This document shows, piece by piece, positions 51,801 to 62,404 of a DNA stretch of 64,000 bases (positions are counted from its first letter, which is position 1; each line of letters starts with the position of its first letter). The stretch is from Calliopsis andreniformis. Taxonomy: Eukaryota > Arthropoda > Insecta > Hymenoptera > Andrenidae. The translations under genes were made by a program, and so were the position numbers. The stretch covers positions 1,364,001 to 1,428,000 of the forward strand of contig NW_027480543.1 in the NCBI RefSeq assembly GCF_051401765.1, given 5' to 3'. Under the pieces are notes generated by a model. The model saw only the letters and a program-made list of their open reading frames with translations, did no database searches and had not been told where the DNA came from.

Positions 51801-54800
51801 ATTGAGTATTGAGGATTGAAAGTTGAGGATTGAGTATTGAGGATTGAGGATTGAGGTTTGAAGATTGAGGATTGAGGATTGAGGATTGAGGATTGAGAAT
51901 TGAGGATTGAGGATTGAAGATTGAATATTGATGATTGAATATTGAGGACTGAGGATTGAGGGTTGTGGATTGAGGACGAGGACTGAGGGTTGAATATTGA
52001 TGTTTGAGGTCTGAGGATTAAGGATTGAGGATTGAGAATTGAGGATTGAGGATTGAGGATTGAAGATTGAGGATTGAGGATTGAGGATTGAGGATTGAGG
52101 ATTGATGATTGAGGATTGATGATTGAGGATTGAAGATTGATTATTGATGATTGAAGATTGAGGATTGAGGATTGGGCATTGAGGATTGAAGATTGAGGAC
52201 TGGCGATTGAAGAATGAAGATTGAGGATTAAGGATTGAGGATTGGGGATTGAGGATGTAGGATTGGAGATTGATTATTGATGATTGAAGATTGTGGACTA
52301 AGGATTGACGATTGAGTATTGAAGATTGAGGATTGATGACTGAGGATTGACGACTGAGGATTGAGGATTGAGGATTGATGATTGAAGATTGAGTATTGAT
52401 GATTGAAGATTGAGGATTGAGGATGAGGGTTGAGGAATGAGGACGAGGACTGACGGTAGAGGATTGAGGTTTGAGGATTGAGGGATGTGGATTGAGGACG
52501 AGGACTGAATGTTGAATTTTGATGTTTGAGGCCTGAGGATTGAGGATTGAGGATTGAGGATTGAGAATTGATGATTGAGGACTGAGGGTTGAAGATTGAG
52601 GATTGGGTATTGAGGATTGAAGAATGACGATTGAGGATTGAGGATTGAGGATTGAGGATTGAAGATTGAGTATTGAGGATTGAAGATTGAGTATTGAGGA
52701 TTCGGAATTGAGGATGAGGACTGAGGGTTGAGGATTGAGGTTTGAGAAATGAGGATTGAGGATTGAGGATTGAGGCTCGAGGATTGACGATTGAGCATAG
52801 AGGATTGAAGATTGAGGACTGGCGATTGAGGATTGAAGATTGAGGACTAAGGACTGAGGATTGGGGATTGAGGATCTAGGATTGGAGATTGATTTTTGGG
52901 GACTGATGACTGAGGATTGAGGACTGAGGATTGATGATTGAGGATTGATGATGGAAGATTCAGTATTGACGATCGAATATTGAGGACTGAGGATTGAGGA
53001 TTGAGGATTGAGGATTGAAGATTGAGTATTCAGGATTGAAGGTTGAGGATTGTGGATTGAGGATTGAGGATTGAGGATTGAAGATTGAGGACTGAGTGTT
53101 GAGAATTGAGGATTGGGGATTGAAGATTGAGTATTGATGATTGAAGATTGAGGATTGAGGATGAGGGTTGAGGATTGAGGATTGAGGATTGAAGATTGAG
53201 AATTGAAGATTGAGTATTGAGAACTGAAGATTGACGATTGAGGATTGAGTATTGAGGATTGAAGATTGAGTATTGATGATTGAAGATTGAGGATTGAGGA
53301 TGAGGGTTGAGGAATGAGGACGAGGACTGACGGTAGAGGATTGAGGTTTGAGGATTGAGGGTTGTGGATTGAGGACGAGGACTGAAGGTTGAATATTGAT
53401 GTTTGAGGCCTGAGGATTGAGGATTGAGGATTGAGAATTGATGATTGAGGACTGAGGGTTGAAGATTGAGGATCGGGTATTGAGGATTGAAGAATGACGA
53501 TTGAGGATTGAGGATTGAGGATTGAGGATTGAAGATTGAGTATTGAGGATTGAAGTTGAGTATTGAGGACTGAGAATTGAGGATTCAGGATTGAAGATTG
53601 AGTATTGAGGATTGAAGGTTGAGGATTGAGTATTGAGGATTGAGGGTTGAGGTTTGAAGATTGAGGGTTGAGGGTTGAGGAATGAGGATTGAGGATTGAG
53701 GATTGAAGATTGAATATTGATGATTGAATATTGAGGACTGAGGATTGAGTGTTGTGGATTGAGGACGAGGACTGATGGTTGAATATTGATGTTTGAGGTC
53801 TGAGGATTAAGGATTGAGGATTGAGAATTGAGGATTGAGGATTGAGGATTGAAGATTGAGGATTGGGAATTGAGGGTTGAAGAATGAGGATTGAGGATTG
53901 AGGTTTGAGGATTGGGGATTGCAGATTGAGTATTGAGGATTGAAGATTGAGGATTGAGTACTGAGGATTGAGGATTGAGGATTGAGGATTGAAGATTGAG
54001 AATTGAAGATTGAGTATTGAGGACTGAAGATTGACGATTGAGGATTGAAGATTGAGGATTGAGGATTGAGGATTGTGGATTGAGGATTGAGCATTGAAGA
54101 TTGAGGATTGGGGATTGAGGATTGACGATTGAGGATTGTGTATTGAGGATTGAGGATTGAGTATTGATGATTGAAGATTGAGGATTGAGGATTGAGGGTT
54201 GAGGATTGAGGACGAGGACTGACGGTTGAGGATGAAGGTTTGAGGATTGAGGGTTGTGGATTGAGGACGAGGACTGAAGGTTGAATATTGATGTTTGAGG
54301 CCTGAGGATTGAGGATTGGGGATTGAGAATTGATGACTGAGGACTGAGGGTTGAAGATTGAGGGTTGGGTATTGAGGATTGAAGAATGACGATTGAGGTT
54401 TGAGGATTGAGGATTGAGGATTGAAGATTGAGTATTGAGGATTGAAGATTGAGTATTGAGGATTGAGAATTGAGGATTCAGGATTGAAGATTGAGTATTG
54501 AGGATTGAAAGTTGAGGATTGAGTATTGAGGATTGAGGATTGAGGTTTGAAGATTGAGGATTGAGGATTGAGGATTGAGGATTGAGAATTGAGGATTGAG
54601 GATTGAAGATTGAATATTGATGATTGAATATTGAGGACTGAGGATTGAGGGTTGTGGATTGAGGACGAGGACTGAGGGTTGAATATTGATGTTTGAGGTC
54701 TGAGGATTAAGGATTGAGGATTGAGAATTGAGGATTGAGGATTGAGGATTGAAGATTGAGGATTGAGGATTGAGGATTGAGGATTGAGGATTGATGATTG

Positions 54801-55217
54801 AAGATTGAGGATTGAGGATGAGGGTTGAGGAATGAGGACGAGGACTGACGGTAGAGGATTGAGGTTTGAGGATTGAGGGATGTGGATTGAGGACGAGGAC
54901 TGAATGTTGAATTTTGATGTTTGAGGCCTGAGGATTGAGGATTGACGATTGAGGATTGAGAATTGATGATTGAGGACTGAGGGTTGAAGATTGAGGATTG
55001 GGTATTGAGGATTGAAGAATGACGATTGAGGATTGAGGATTGAGGATTGAGGATTGAAGATTGAGTATTGAGGCTTGAAGATTGAGTATTGAGGATTCGG
55101 AATTCAGGATGAGGACTGAGGGTTGAGGATTGAGGTTTGAGAAATGAGGATTGAGGATTGAGGATTGAAGATTGAGGATTGAAGATTGAGGATTGAGTAT
55201 TGAAGATTGAGTATTGA
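47820..55217. repeat. Heptamer mosaic with scattered internal copies
   Basis: A 'GATGATGGAAGATTCAG' stretch recurs near 49,005, 52,950, 55,421 and 55,829. The segment around 51,818 recurs at 54,507 (offset 2,689). The segment 49.4-51.0 kb recurs at 55.9-57.5 kb (offset 6,541). It holds one type A variant (50733) and a 9-base unit (ATTGCTAGG near 50,507). No unique sequence is seen. Confidence 0.65.
50733..50760. repeat. Type A variant, copy 14 (EcoRI site lost)
   Basis: Begins TTGAATCC and reads GAATTGAGG in the centre. The C-to-G change reverts one unit toward ATTGAGG and removes one stem pair. Confidence 0.72.
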
Positions 55218-56082
55218 TCACTGAGGATTGAGGATTGAGGATTGAGGCTCGAGGATTGACGATTGAGCATAGAGGATTGAAGATTGAGGACTGGCGATTG
55301 AGGATTGAAGATTAAGGACTAAGGACTGAGGATTGGGGATTGAGGATCTAGGATTGGAGATTGATTTTTGGGGACTGATGACTGAGGATTGAGCACTGAG
55401 GATTGATGATTGAGGATTGATGATGGAAGATTCAGTATTGACGATCGAATATTGAGGACTGAGGATTGAGGATTGAGAATTGATGATTGAGGACTGAGGG
55501 TTGAAGATTGAGGATCGGGTATTGAGGATTGAAGAATGACGATTGAGGATTGAGGATTGAGGATTGAGGATTGAAGATTGAGGATTGAAGATTGAGGATT
55601 GAGTATTGAAGATTGAGTATTGATCACTGAGGATTGAGGATTGAGGATTGAGGCTCGAGGATTGACGATTGAGCATAGAGGATTGAAGATTGAGGACTGG
55701 CGATTGAGGATTGAAGATTGAGGACTAAGGACTGAGGATTGGGGATTGAGGATCTAGGATCGGAGATTGATTTTTGGGGACTGATGACTGAGGATTGAGG
55801 ACTGAGGATTGATGATTGAGGATTGATGATGGAAGATTCAGTATTGACGATTGAATATTGAGGACTGAGGATTGAGGATTGAGGATTGAGGATTGAAGAT
55901 TGAGTATTCAGGATTGAAGGTTGAGGATTGAGGATTGAGTACTGAGGATTGAGGATTGAGGACTGGGGGTTGAAGATTGAGAATTGAAGATTGAGTATAG
56001 AGGACTGAATATTGATGATTGAGGATTGAAGATTGAGGATTGAGGATTGAGGATTGAGGATTGAGGATTGAGGATTGAGCAT
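55218..56082. repeat. 406-base tandem duplication (58 heptamers)
   Basis: The stretch 55,218-55,676 is repeated at 55,624-56,082, exactly 406 bases on, with few differences (for example ATCGGAG for ATTGGAG near 55,760). 406 is 58 x 7, with no net off-length unit. The near-identity suggests a recent event relative to the surrounding mosaic. Confidence 0.8.
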
Positions 56083-57560
56083 TGAAGATTGAGGATTGGG
56101 GATTGAGGATTGACGAGTGAATATTGAGTATTGAGGATTGAAGATTGAGTATTGATGATTGAAGATTCAGGATAGAGGATTGAGGGTTGAGGATTGAGGA
56201 CGAGGACTGACGGTTGAGGATTGAGGTTTGAGGATAGAGGGTTGTGGATTGAGGACGAGGACTGAGGGTTGAATATTGATGTTTGAGGCCTGACGATTGA
56301 GAATTGAGGATTGAGAATTGATGGTTGAGGACTGAGGGTTGAAGATTGAGGATTGGGTATTGAGGATTGAAGAATGAGGATTGAGGATTGTGGATTGAGG
56401 ATTGAGTATTGAGGATTGAGTATTGAAGATTGAGTATTGATGCCTGAGGATTGAGGATTAAGGATTGAGGATCGGGGATTGAGGATTGAGGATTGAAGAT
56501 TGTGTATTGAGGATTGAAGATTGATGATTGAAGATTGAGTATTGATGATTGAGTATTGAGGATTGAGGATTGAGGATTGAGGATTGAGGATTGAGGATTG
56601 AGGATCGAAGATTGAGTATTGATGATTGAATACTGAGGATTGAGGATTGAGGTTTGAGGATTGAGGACGAGGACTGACGGTAGAGGATTGACGTTTGAGC
56701 ATTGAGGAATGAGGTCTGAGAATTGAGGATGAGGGCTGAGGGTCGGGGATTGAGGTTTGACGACTGAGGACTGAGGATTGAGGATTGAGAATTGGGGATT
56801 GATGATTGAGGATTGAAGATTGAGGATAGGGTATTGAGGTTTGAAGAATGAGGATTGAGGATTGAGGATTGAGGATTGAGGATTGAGGATCTAGGATTGG
56901 AGATTGATTATTGAGTATTGAAGATTGGGGATTGAGGATTGAGTATTGAGGATCTAGGATTGGAGATTGATTATTGAGGATGAAGGTTGAGAATTGAGGA
57001 TTGAGGATTGAGAATTGAGATTTGAGGATAATAACTGAGGGTTGAGGATTGTTAGGTTTGAGAAATGAGGATAGAGGATTGAGGATTGAGGATTGAGGAT
57101 TGAGGTTTGAGTATTGAAGATTGTGTATTGATCGCTGAGGATTGAGGATTGAGGTTTGAGGATTGAGGATTGAGGATTGAAAATTGACTATTGAGGATTG
57201 AAGATTCAGGATTGAGGATTGAGGATTGAGGATGGAGGACGAGGGCTGAGGGTTGAGGATTGAGGATTCAGTATTGAATCCTGAGAATTGAGGATATTCT
57301 ATTGAGTATTGAGAATTGAGGATTGATGGTTGAGTATTGAGGATTGAGGATTGAGGATTCAGTGTTGAACAATGAGGCTTGATGGTTGAATATTGAGGAT
57401 TGGGGATTGAGGAATGAGGAATTAGTATTGAAGATTCAGGATTGATGATTGAGGGTTGAGGATAGAAGATTGAAGATTGAGGATTGGGTATTGAGGATTG
57501 AAGAATGACGATTGAGGATTGAGGATTGAGGATTGAGGATTGAAGATTGAGTACTGAGGA
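55930..57560. repeat. Copy of 49.4-51.0 kb, offset 6,541 bases
   Basis: ACTGGGGGTTG at 55962 matches 49421, and the type A variant at 57274 matches 50733, both at 6,541. The 9-base unit near 57,050 (ATTGTTAGG) matches ATTGCTAGG near 50,507. Part of the same segment occurs a third time at about 60.7-61.8 kb (offset 4,258), where that 9-base unit is an ordinary heptamer again. Confidence 0.75.
57274..57301. repeat. Type A variant, copy 15 (EcoRI site lost)
   Basis: Same sequence as the variant at 50733, 6,541 bases on. Confidence 0.72.
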
Positions 57561-59070
57561 TTGAAGATTGAGTACTGAGGATTCGGAATTGAGGATGAGG
57601 ACTGAGGGTTGAGGATTGAGGTTTGAGAAATAGGGATTGAGGATTGAGGATTGAAGATTGAGGATTGAAGATTGAGGATTGAGTATTGAAGATTGAGTAT
57701 TGATCACTGAGGATTGAGGATTGAGGATTGAGGATTGAGGATTGAAGATTGAAGATTGAGGATTGAGGATTGAAGATTGAGTATTGATGATTGAATATTG
57801 AGGATTGAGGATTGAGGTTTGAGGATTGAGGACGAGGACTGACGGTAGACGATTGAGGTTTGAGGATTGAGGATTGAGGACTGAGGATTGAGGATGAGGG
57901 CTGAGGGTCGGGGATTGAGGTTTGACGACTGAGGACTGAGGATTGAGGATTGAGAGTTGAGGATTGATGATTGGGGATTGAAGATTGAGGACAGGGCATT
58001 GAGGTTTGAAGAATGATGATTGAGGATTGAGGATTGAGGATCTAGGATTGGAGATTGATTATTGAGTATTGAAGATTGGGGATAGAGGATTGAGGATTGA
58101 GGTTCTAGGATTGGAGATTGACTATTGAGGATGAAGATTGAGAATTGAGGACTGAGGATTGAGAATTGAGGATTGAGGATGAGGACTGAGGGTTGAGGAT
58201 TGAGGTTTGAGAAATGAGGATTGAGGATTGAGGATTGAGGATTGAGGATTGAAGATTGAGGATTGAGTATTGGAGATTGAGTATTGATCACAGAAGATTG
58301 AGGATTGAGGATTGAGGATTGAGGATTGAGGGTTGAGGATTGAGGATTGAGGATTGAGGGTTGAGGATGAGGGTTGAGGATTGAGGATTGAGGGTTGAAG
58401 ATTGAGAATTGAAGATTGAGTATTGAGGACTGAAGATTGACGATTGAGGATTGAGTATTGAGGATTGAAGATTGAGTATTGATGATTGAAGATTGAGGAT
58501 TGAGGATGAGGGTTGAGGAATGAGGACGAGGACTGACGGTAGAGGATTGAGGTTTGAGGATTGAGGGTTGTGGATTAAGGGCGAGGACTGAAGGTTGAAT
58601 ATTGATGTTTGAGGCCTGAGGATTGAGGATTGAGGATTGAGAATTGATGGTTGAGGACTGAGGGTTGAAGATTGAGGATTGGGTATTGAGGATTGAAGAA
58701 TGAGGATTGAGGATTGAGGATTGATAATTGAGGATTGCAGATTGAGTATTGACGATTGAGGATTGAGGATTCAGGATTGACGATTGAGGATTGAGGATTG
58801 AAGGTTGAGGATCGAGGACGAGGACTGACGGTTGAGGATTGAGGATTGAGGATTGAGGATTGAGGATTGAGGACTGAGGCTTGATGATTGACGATTGAGC
58901 ATAGAGGATTGAAGATTGAGTACTGGCGATTGAGGATTGAAGATTGAGGACTAAGGACTGAGGATTGGGGATTGAAGATCTAGGATTGGATATTGATCTT
59001 TGGGGATTGAAGATTGAGGATTGAGGATTGAGGATTGAGAATTGAGAATTGAGGATGGGGACTGAGGGTT
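57560..59070. repeat. Long-range copies of 45.5-46.3 kb and 44.0-44.7 kb
   Basis: 57.6-58.3 kb follows 45.5-46.3 kb at 12,079 bases. From about 58.4 kb the match switches to 44.0-44.7 kb at 14,390 bases: GATTAAGGGCG at 58573 against 44183 and 39914. Matching to 44.7-45.2 kb continues past 59,070 into the next unit. These are the longest-range copies in the window. Confidence 0.7.
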
Positions 59071-61531
59071 GAGGATTGAGGTTTAAGGAACGAGGATTGA
59101 GGATTGAGGATTGAGGACTGAGGATTGGCGATTGAGTATTGAAGATTGAGGATTTATGACTGAGGATTGAGGATTGAGGATTGAGGATTGAGGATTGACG
59201 ATTGAGGACTGGCGATTGAGGATTGAAGATTGAGGATTAAGGATTGAGGTTCGGGGATTGAGGATGTAGGATTGGAGATTCATTATTGATGATTGAAGGT
59301 TGAGGATTGAGAATTGAGTATTGAGGATTGAGAACTGAGTATTGAGGATGAAGACAGAGGGTGGAGGATTGAGGTTTGAGGAACGAGGATTGAAGATTGA
59401 GAATTGAGGATTGAATATTGAGGATTGAAGATTGAGGATTGAGGATTGAGGTTTGATGATTGAGGATTGAGGATTGAAGATTGATTATTGAGTATTGAAG
59501 GTTGAGGATTGTGGACTGAGGATTGAGGATTGAGGATTGAGTATTGAAGATTGAGTATTGATGCCTGAGGTTTTGAGGATTGAGGATTGACGATTGAGGA
59601 TAGAGGATTGAAGATTGAGTATTGAGGAGTGAAGATTGAGGATTGAAGATTGAGTATTGATGATTGAATATTGAGGATTGAGGATTGAGGATTGAGGATT
59701 GAGGATTGAGGATTGAGGATTGAAGATTGAGTATTGAGGATTGAGTACTGAGGATTGAGGATTGAGGATTGAGGATTGAAGATTGAGAATTGATGATTGA
59801 GTATTGAGGACTGAAGATTGACGATTGAGGATTGAAGATTGAGGATTGAGGATTGAGGATTGAGGTTTGAGGACTGAGCATTGAAGATTGAGGATTGGGG
59901 ATTGAGGATTGACGATTGAGGATTGATTATTTAGGATTGAAGATTGAGTATTGATGATTGAAGATTGAGGATTGAGGATTGAGGGTTGAGGATTGAGGAC
60001 GAGGACTGACGGTTGAGGATTGAGGTTAGAGGATAGAGGGTTGTGGATTGAGGTCGAGGACTGAGGGTTGAATATTGACGTTTGGGGCCTGAGGATTGAG
60101 GATTGAGGATTGAGAATTGATGGTTGAGGACTGAGGGTTGAAGATTGTGGATTGGGTATTGGGGATTGAAGAATGGGGATTGAGGATTGAGGATTGAGGG
60201 TTGAGGATTGCAGATTGAGTATTGAGGATTGAAGATTGAGGATTCAGGATTGAGGATTGAGGATTGAGGATTGAGGGTTGAGTATTGAGGATGAGGACTG
60301 ACGGTTGAGGGTTGAGGTTTGAGGATTGATGATTGAGGATTGAGGACTGAGGCTTGAGGATTGACGATTGAGCATAGAGGATTGTAAGATTGAGGACTGG
60401 CGATTGAGGATTGAAGATTGAGGATTAAGGACTGAGGATTGGGGATTGAGGATCTAGGATTGGAGATTAATTTTTGGGGATTGAAGATTGAGGATTGAGG
60501 ATTGAGGATTGAGAATTGAGAATTGAGGATGAGGACTGATGGTTGAGGACTGAGGTTTAAGGAACGAGGATTGAGGATTGAGGATTGAGGACTGAGGATT
60601 GACGATTGAGTATTGAAGATTGAGGATCTATGACTGAGGATTGAGGATTGAGGATTGAGGATTGAGGATTGAAGATTGAGGACTGGCGATTGAAGGTTGA
60701 AGATTGAGGATTAAGGATTGAGGATCGGGGATTGAGGATTGAGGATTGAAGACTGAGTATTGAGCATTGAAGATTGATGATTGAAGATTGAGTATTGATG
60801 ATTGAATATTGAGGATTGAGGATTGAGGATTGAGGATTGAGAATTGAGGATTGAGGATTGAGGATCGAAGATTGAGTATTGATGATTGAATACTGAGGAT
60901 TGAGGATTGAGGTTTGAGGATTGAGGACGAGGACTGACGGTAGAGGATTGACGTTTGAGCATTGAGGATTGAGGTCTGAGAATTGAGGATGAGGGCTGAG
61001 GGTCGGGGATTGAGGTTTGACGACTGAGGACTGAGGATTGAGGATTGAGAATTGGGGATTGATGATTGAGGATTGAAGATTGAGGATAGGGTATTGAGGT
61101 TTGAAGAATGAGGATTGAGCATTGAGGATTGAGGACTGAGGATTGAGGATCTAGTATTGGAGATTGATTATTGAGTATTGAAGATTGGGGATTGAGGATT
61201 AAGTATTTAGGATCTAGGATTGGAGATTGATTATTGAGGATGAAGACTGAGAATTGAGGATTGAGGATTGAGAATTGAGGTTTGAGGATAATGACTGAGG
61301 GTTGAGGATTGAGGTTTGAGAAATGAGGATAGAGGATTGAGGATTGAGGGTTGAGGATTGAGGATTGAGTATTGAAGATTGAGTATTGATCGCTGAGGAT
61401 TGAGGATTGAGGTTTGAGGATTGAGGATAGAGGATTGAAGATTGACTATTGAGGATTGAAGATTCATGATTGAGGATTGAGGATTGAGGATGGAGGATGA
61501 GGGCTGAGGGTTGAGGATTGGGGTTTCAGTA

Positions 61532-61559
61532 TTGAATCCTGAGAATTCAGGATATTCTA
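61532..61559. repeat. Type A variant, copy 16 by position (EcoRI site present)
   Basis: TTGAATCC start as at 50733, but GAATTCAGG is retained, so this copy is intermediate between the left-hand A elements and the two right-hand variants. B follows at 609 bases (87 heptamers). Confidence 0.75.
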
Positions 61560-62140
61560 TTGAGTATTGAGAATTGAGGATTGATGGTTGAGTATTGAGG
61601 ATTGAGGATTGAGGATTCAGTGTTGAACAATGAGGATTGATGGTTGAAGATTGAGGACTGGGGATTAAGGAGTGAGGAATTAGTATTGAAGATTGAGGAT
61701 TGATGATTGAGGATTGAGGATAGAAGATTGAAGATTGAGGATTGGGTATTGAGGATTGAATAATGAGGATTGAGGATTGAGGATTGAGGATTGAGGATAG
61801 AGGATAGAGGGTTGAATATTGAGGATTGGGTATTGAGGATTGAAGAATGAGGATTGAGGATTCAGGATTGAGGATTGAGGATTGAAGATTGAGTATTGAG
61901 GATTGAAGATTGAGGATTGAGGATTGAGGATTGAGGATTGAGGATTGAAGATTGAGTATTAAGGATTGAAGATTGATGATTGAGGATTGAGGATTGAGGA
62001 TTGAGTATTGAGGATTGACGCTTGAGGATTAAGGGTTGAGAATGTAGGATTGAAGAGAGAGGACTGAGTGTTGAGGATTGAGTTTTGAGTATTGATGCTT
62101 GAGGTTTGAGATTTGATTATTGAATATTCTGGATTGAGTA

Positions 62141-62168
62141 TTGAACCATCAGAATTCAGGATGTTCTA
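62141..62168. repeat. Type B element, copy 9
   Basis: Same sequence as the copies at the left edge, about 61 kb away, lead-in included (AAGAGAGAGG, GAATATTCTGG). Confidence 0.74.
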
Positions 62169-62404
62169 TTGAGTATTGAGAATGGAGGATTGATGGTTGA
62201 GTATTGAGGATTGATGGTTGAGGGTTGAGTGTTGAATATTGAGGATTGAGGATTGATGATTGAGGATTGATGATTGAGGATCGAAGATTGATTATTCATG
62301 ATTGAAGATTGAGGATTGAGGATTGAGGGTTGAGGATTGAGGACGAGGACTGACGGTTGAGGATTGAGGTTTGAGGATTGAGAATTGAGGACTGAGGACT
62401 GAGG

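Larger units (their letters stand above)
55908..57707 (-). other. Repeat-derived open frame (599 codons), judged non-coding
   Basis: Same heptapeptide cycle. It spans the end of the 406-base duplication and a segment copied from 49.4-51.0 kb. The copied segment's own - strand open frame (49,094-50,161) stops elsewhere, so the frame is not preserved between copies. It includes a translated type A variant. Overlapped in another frame by 57,436-57,999. Confidence 0.75.
59068..62404. repeat. 3,337-base tandem unit, copy 1
   Basis: GTTTAAGGAACG at 59081 recurs at 62418, and the rare 8-base unit (ATTGTAAG) with GTAAG at 60384 recurs at 63721, both at 3,337 bases. The unit joins a segment like 44.7-45.2 kb to one like 56.5-57.5 kb, and ends with type A (61532) and B (62141) elements. 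Its length is close to the 3,321/3,335-base long units at the left edge, but the order of variants is different. Confidence 0.8.
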
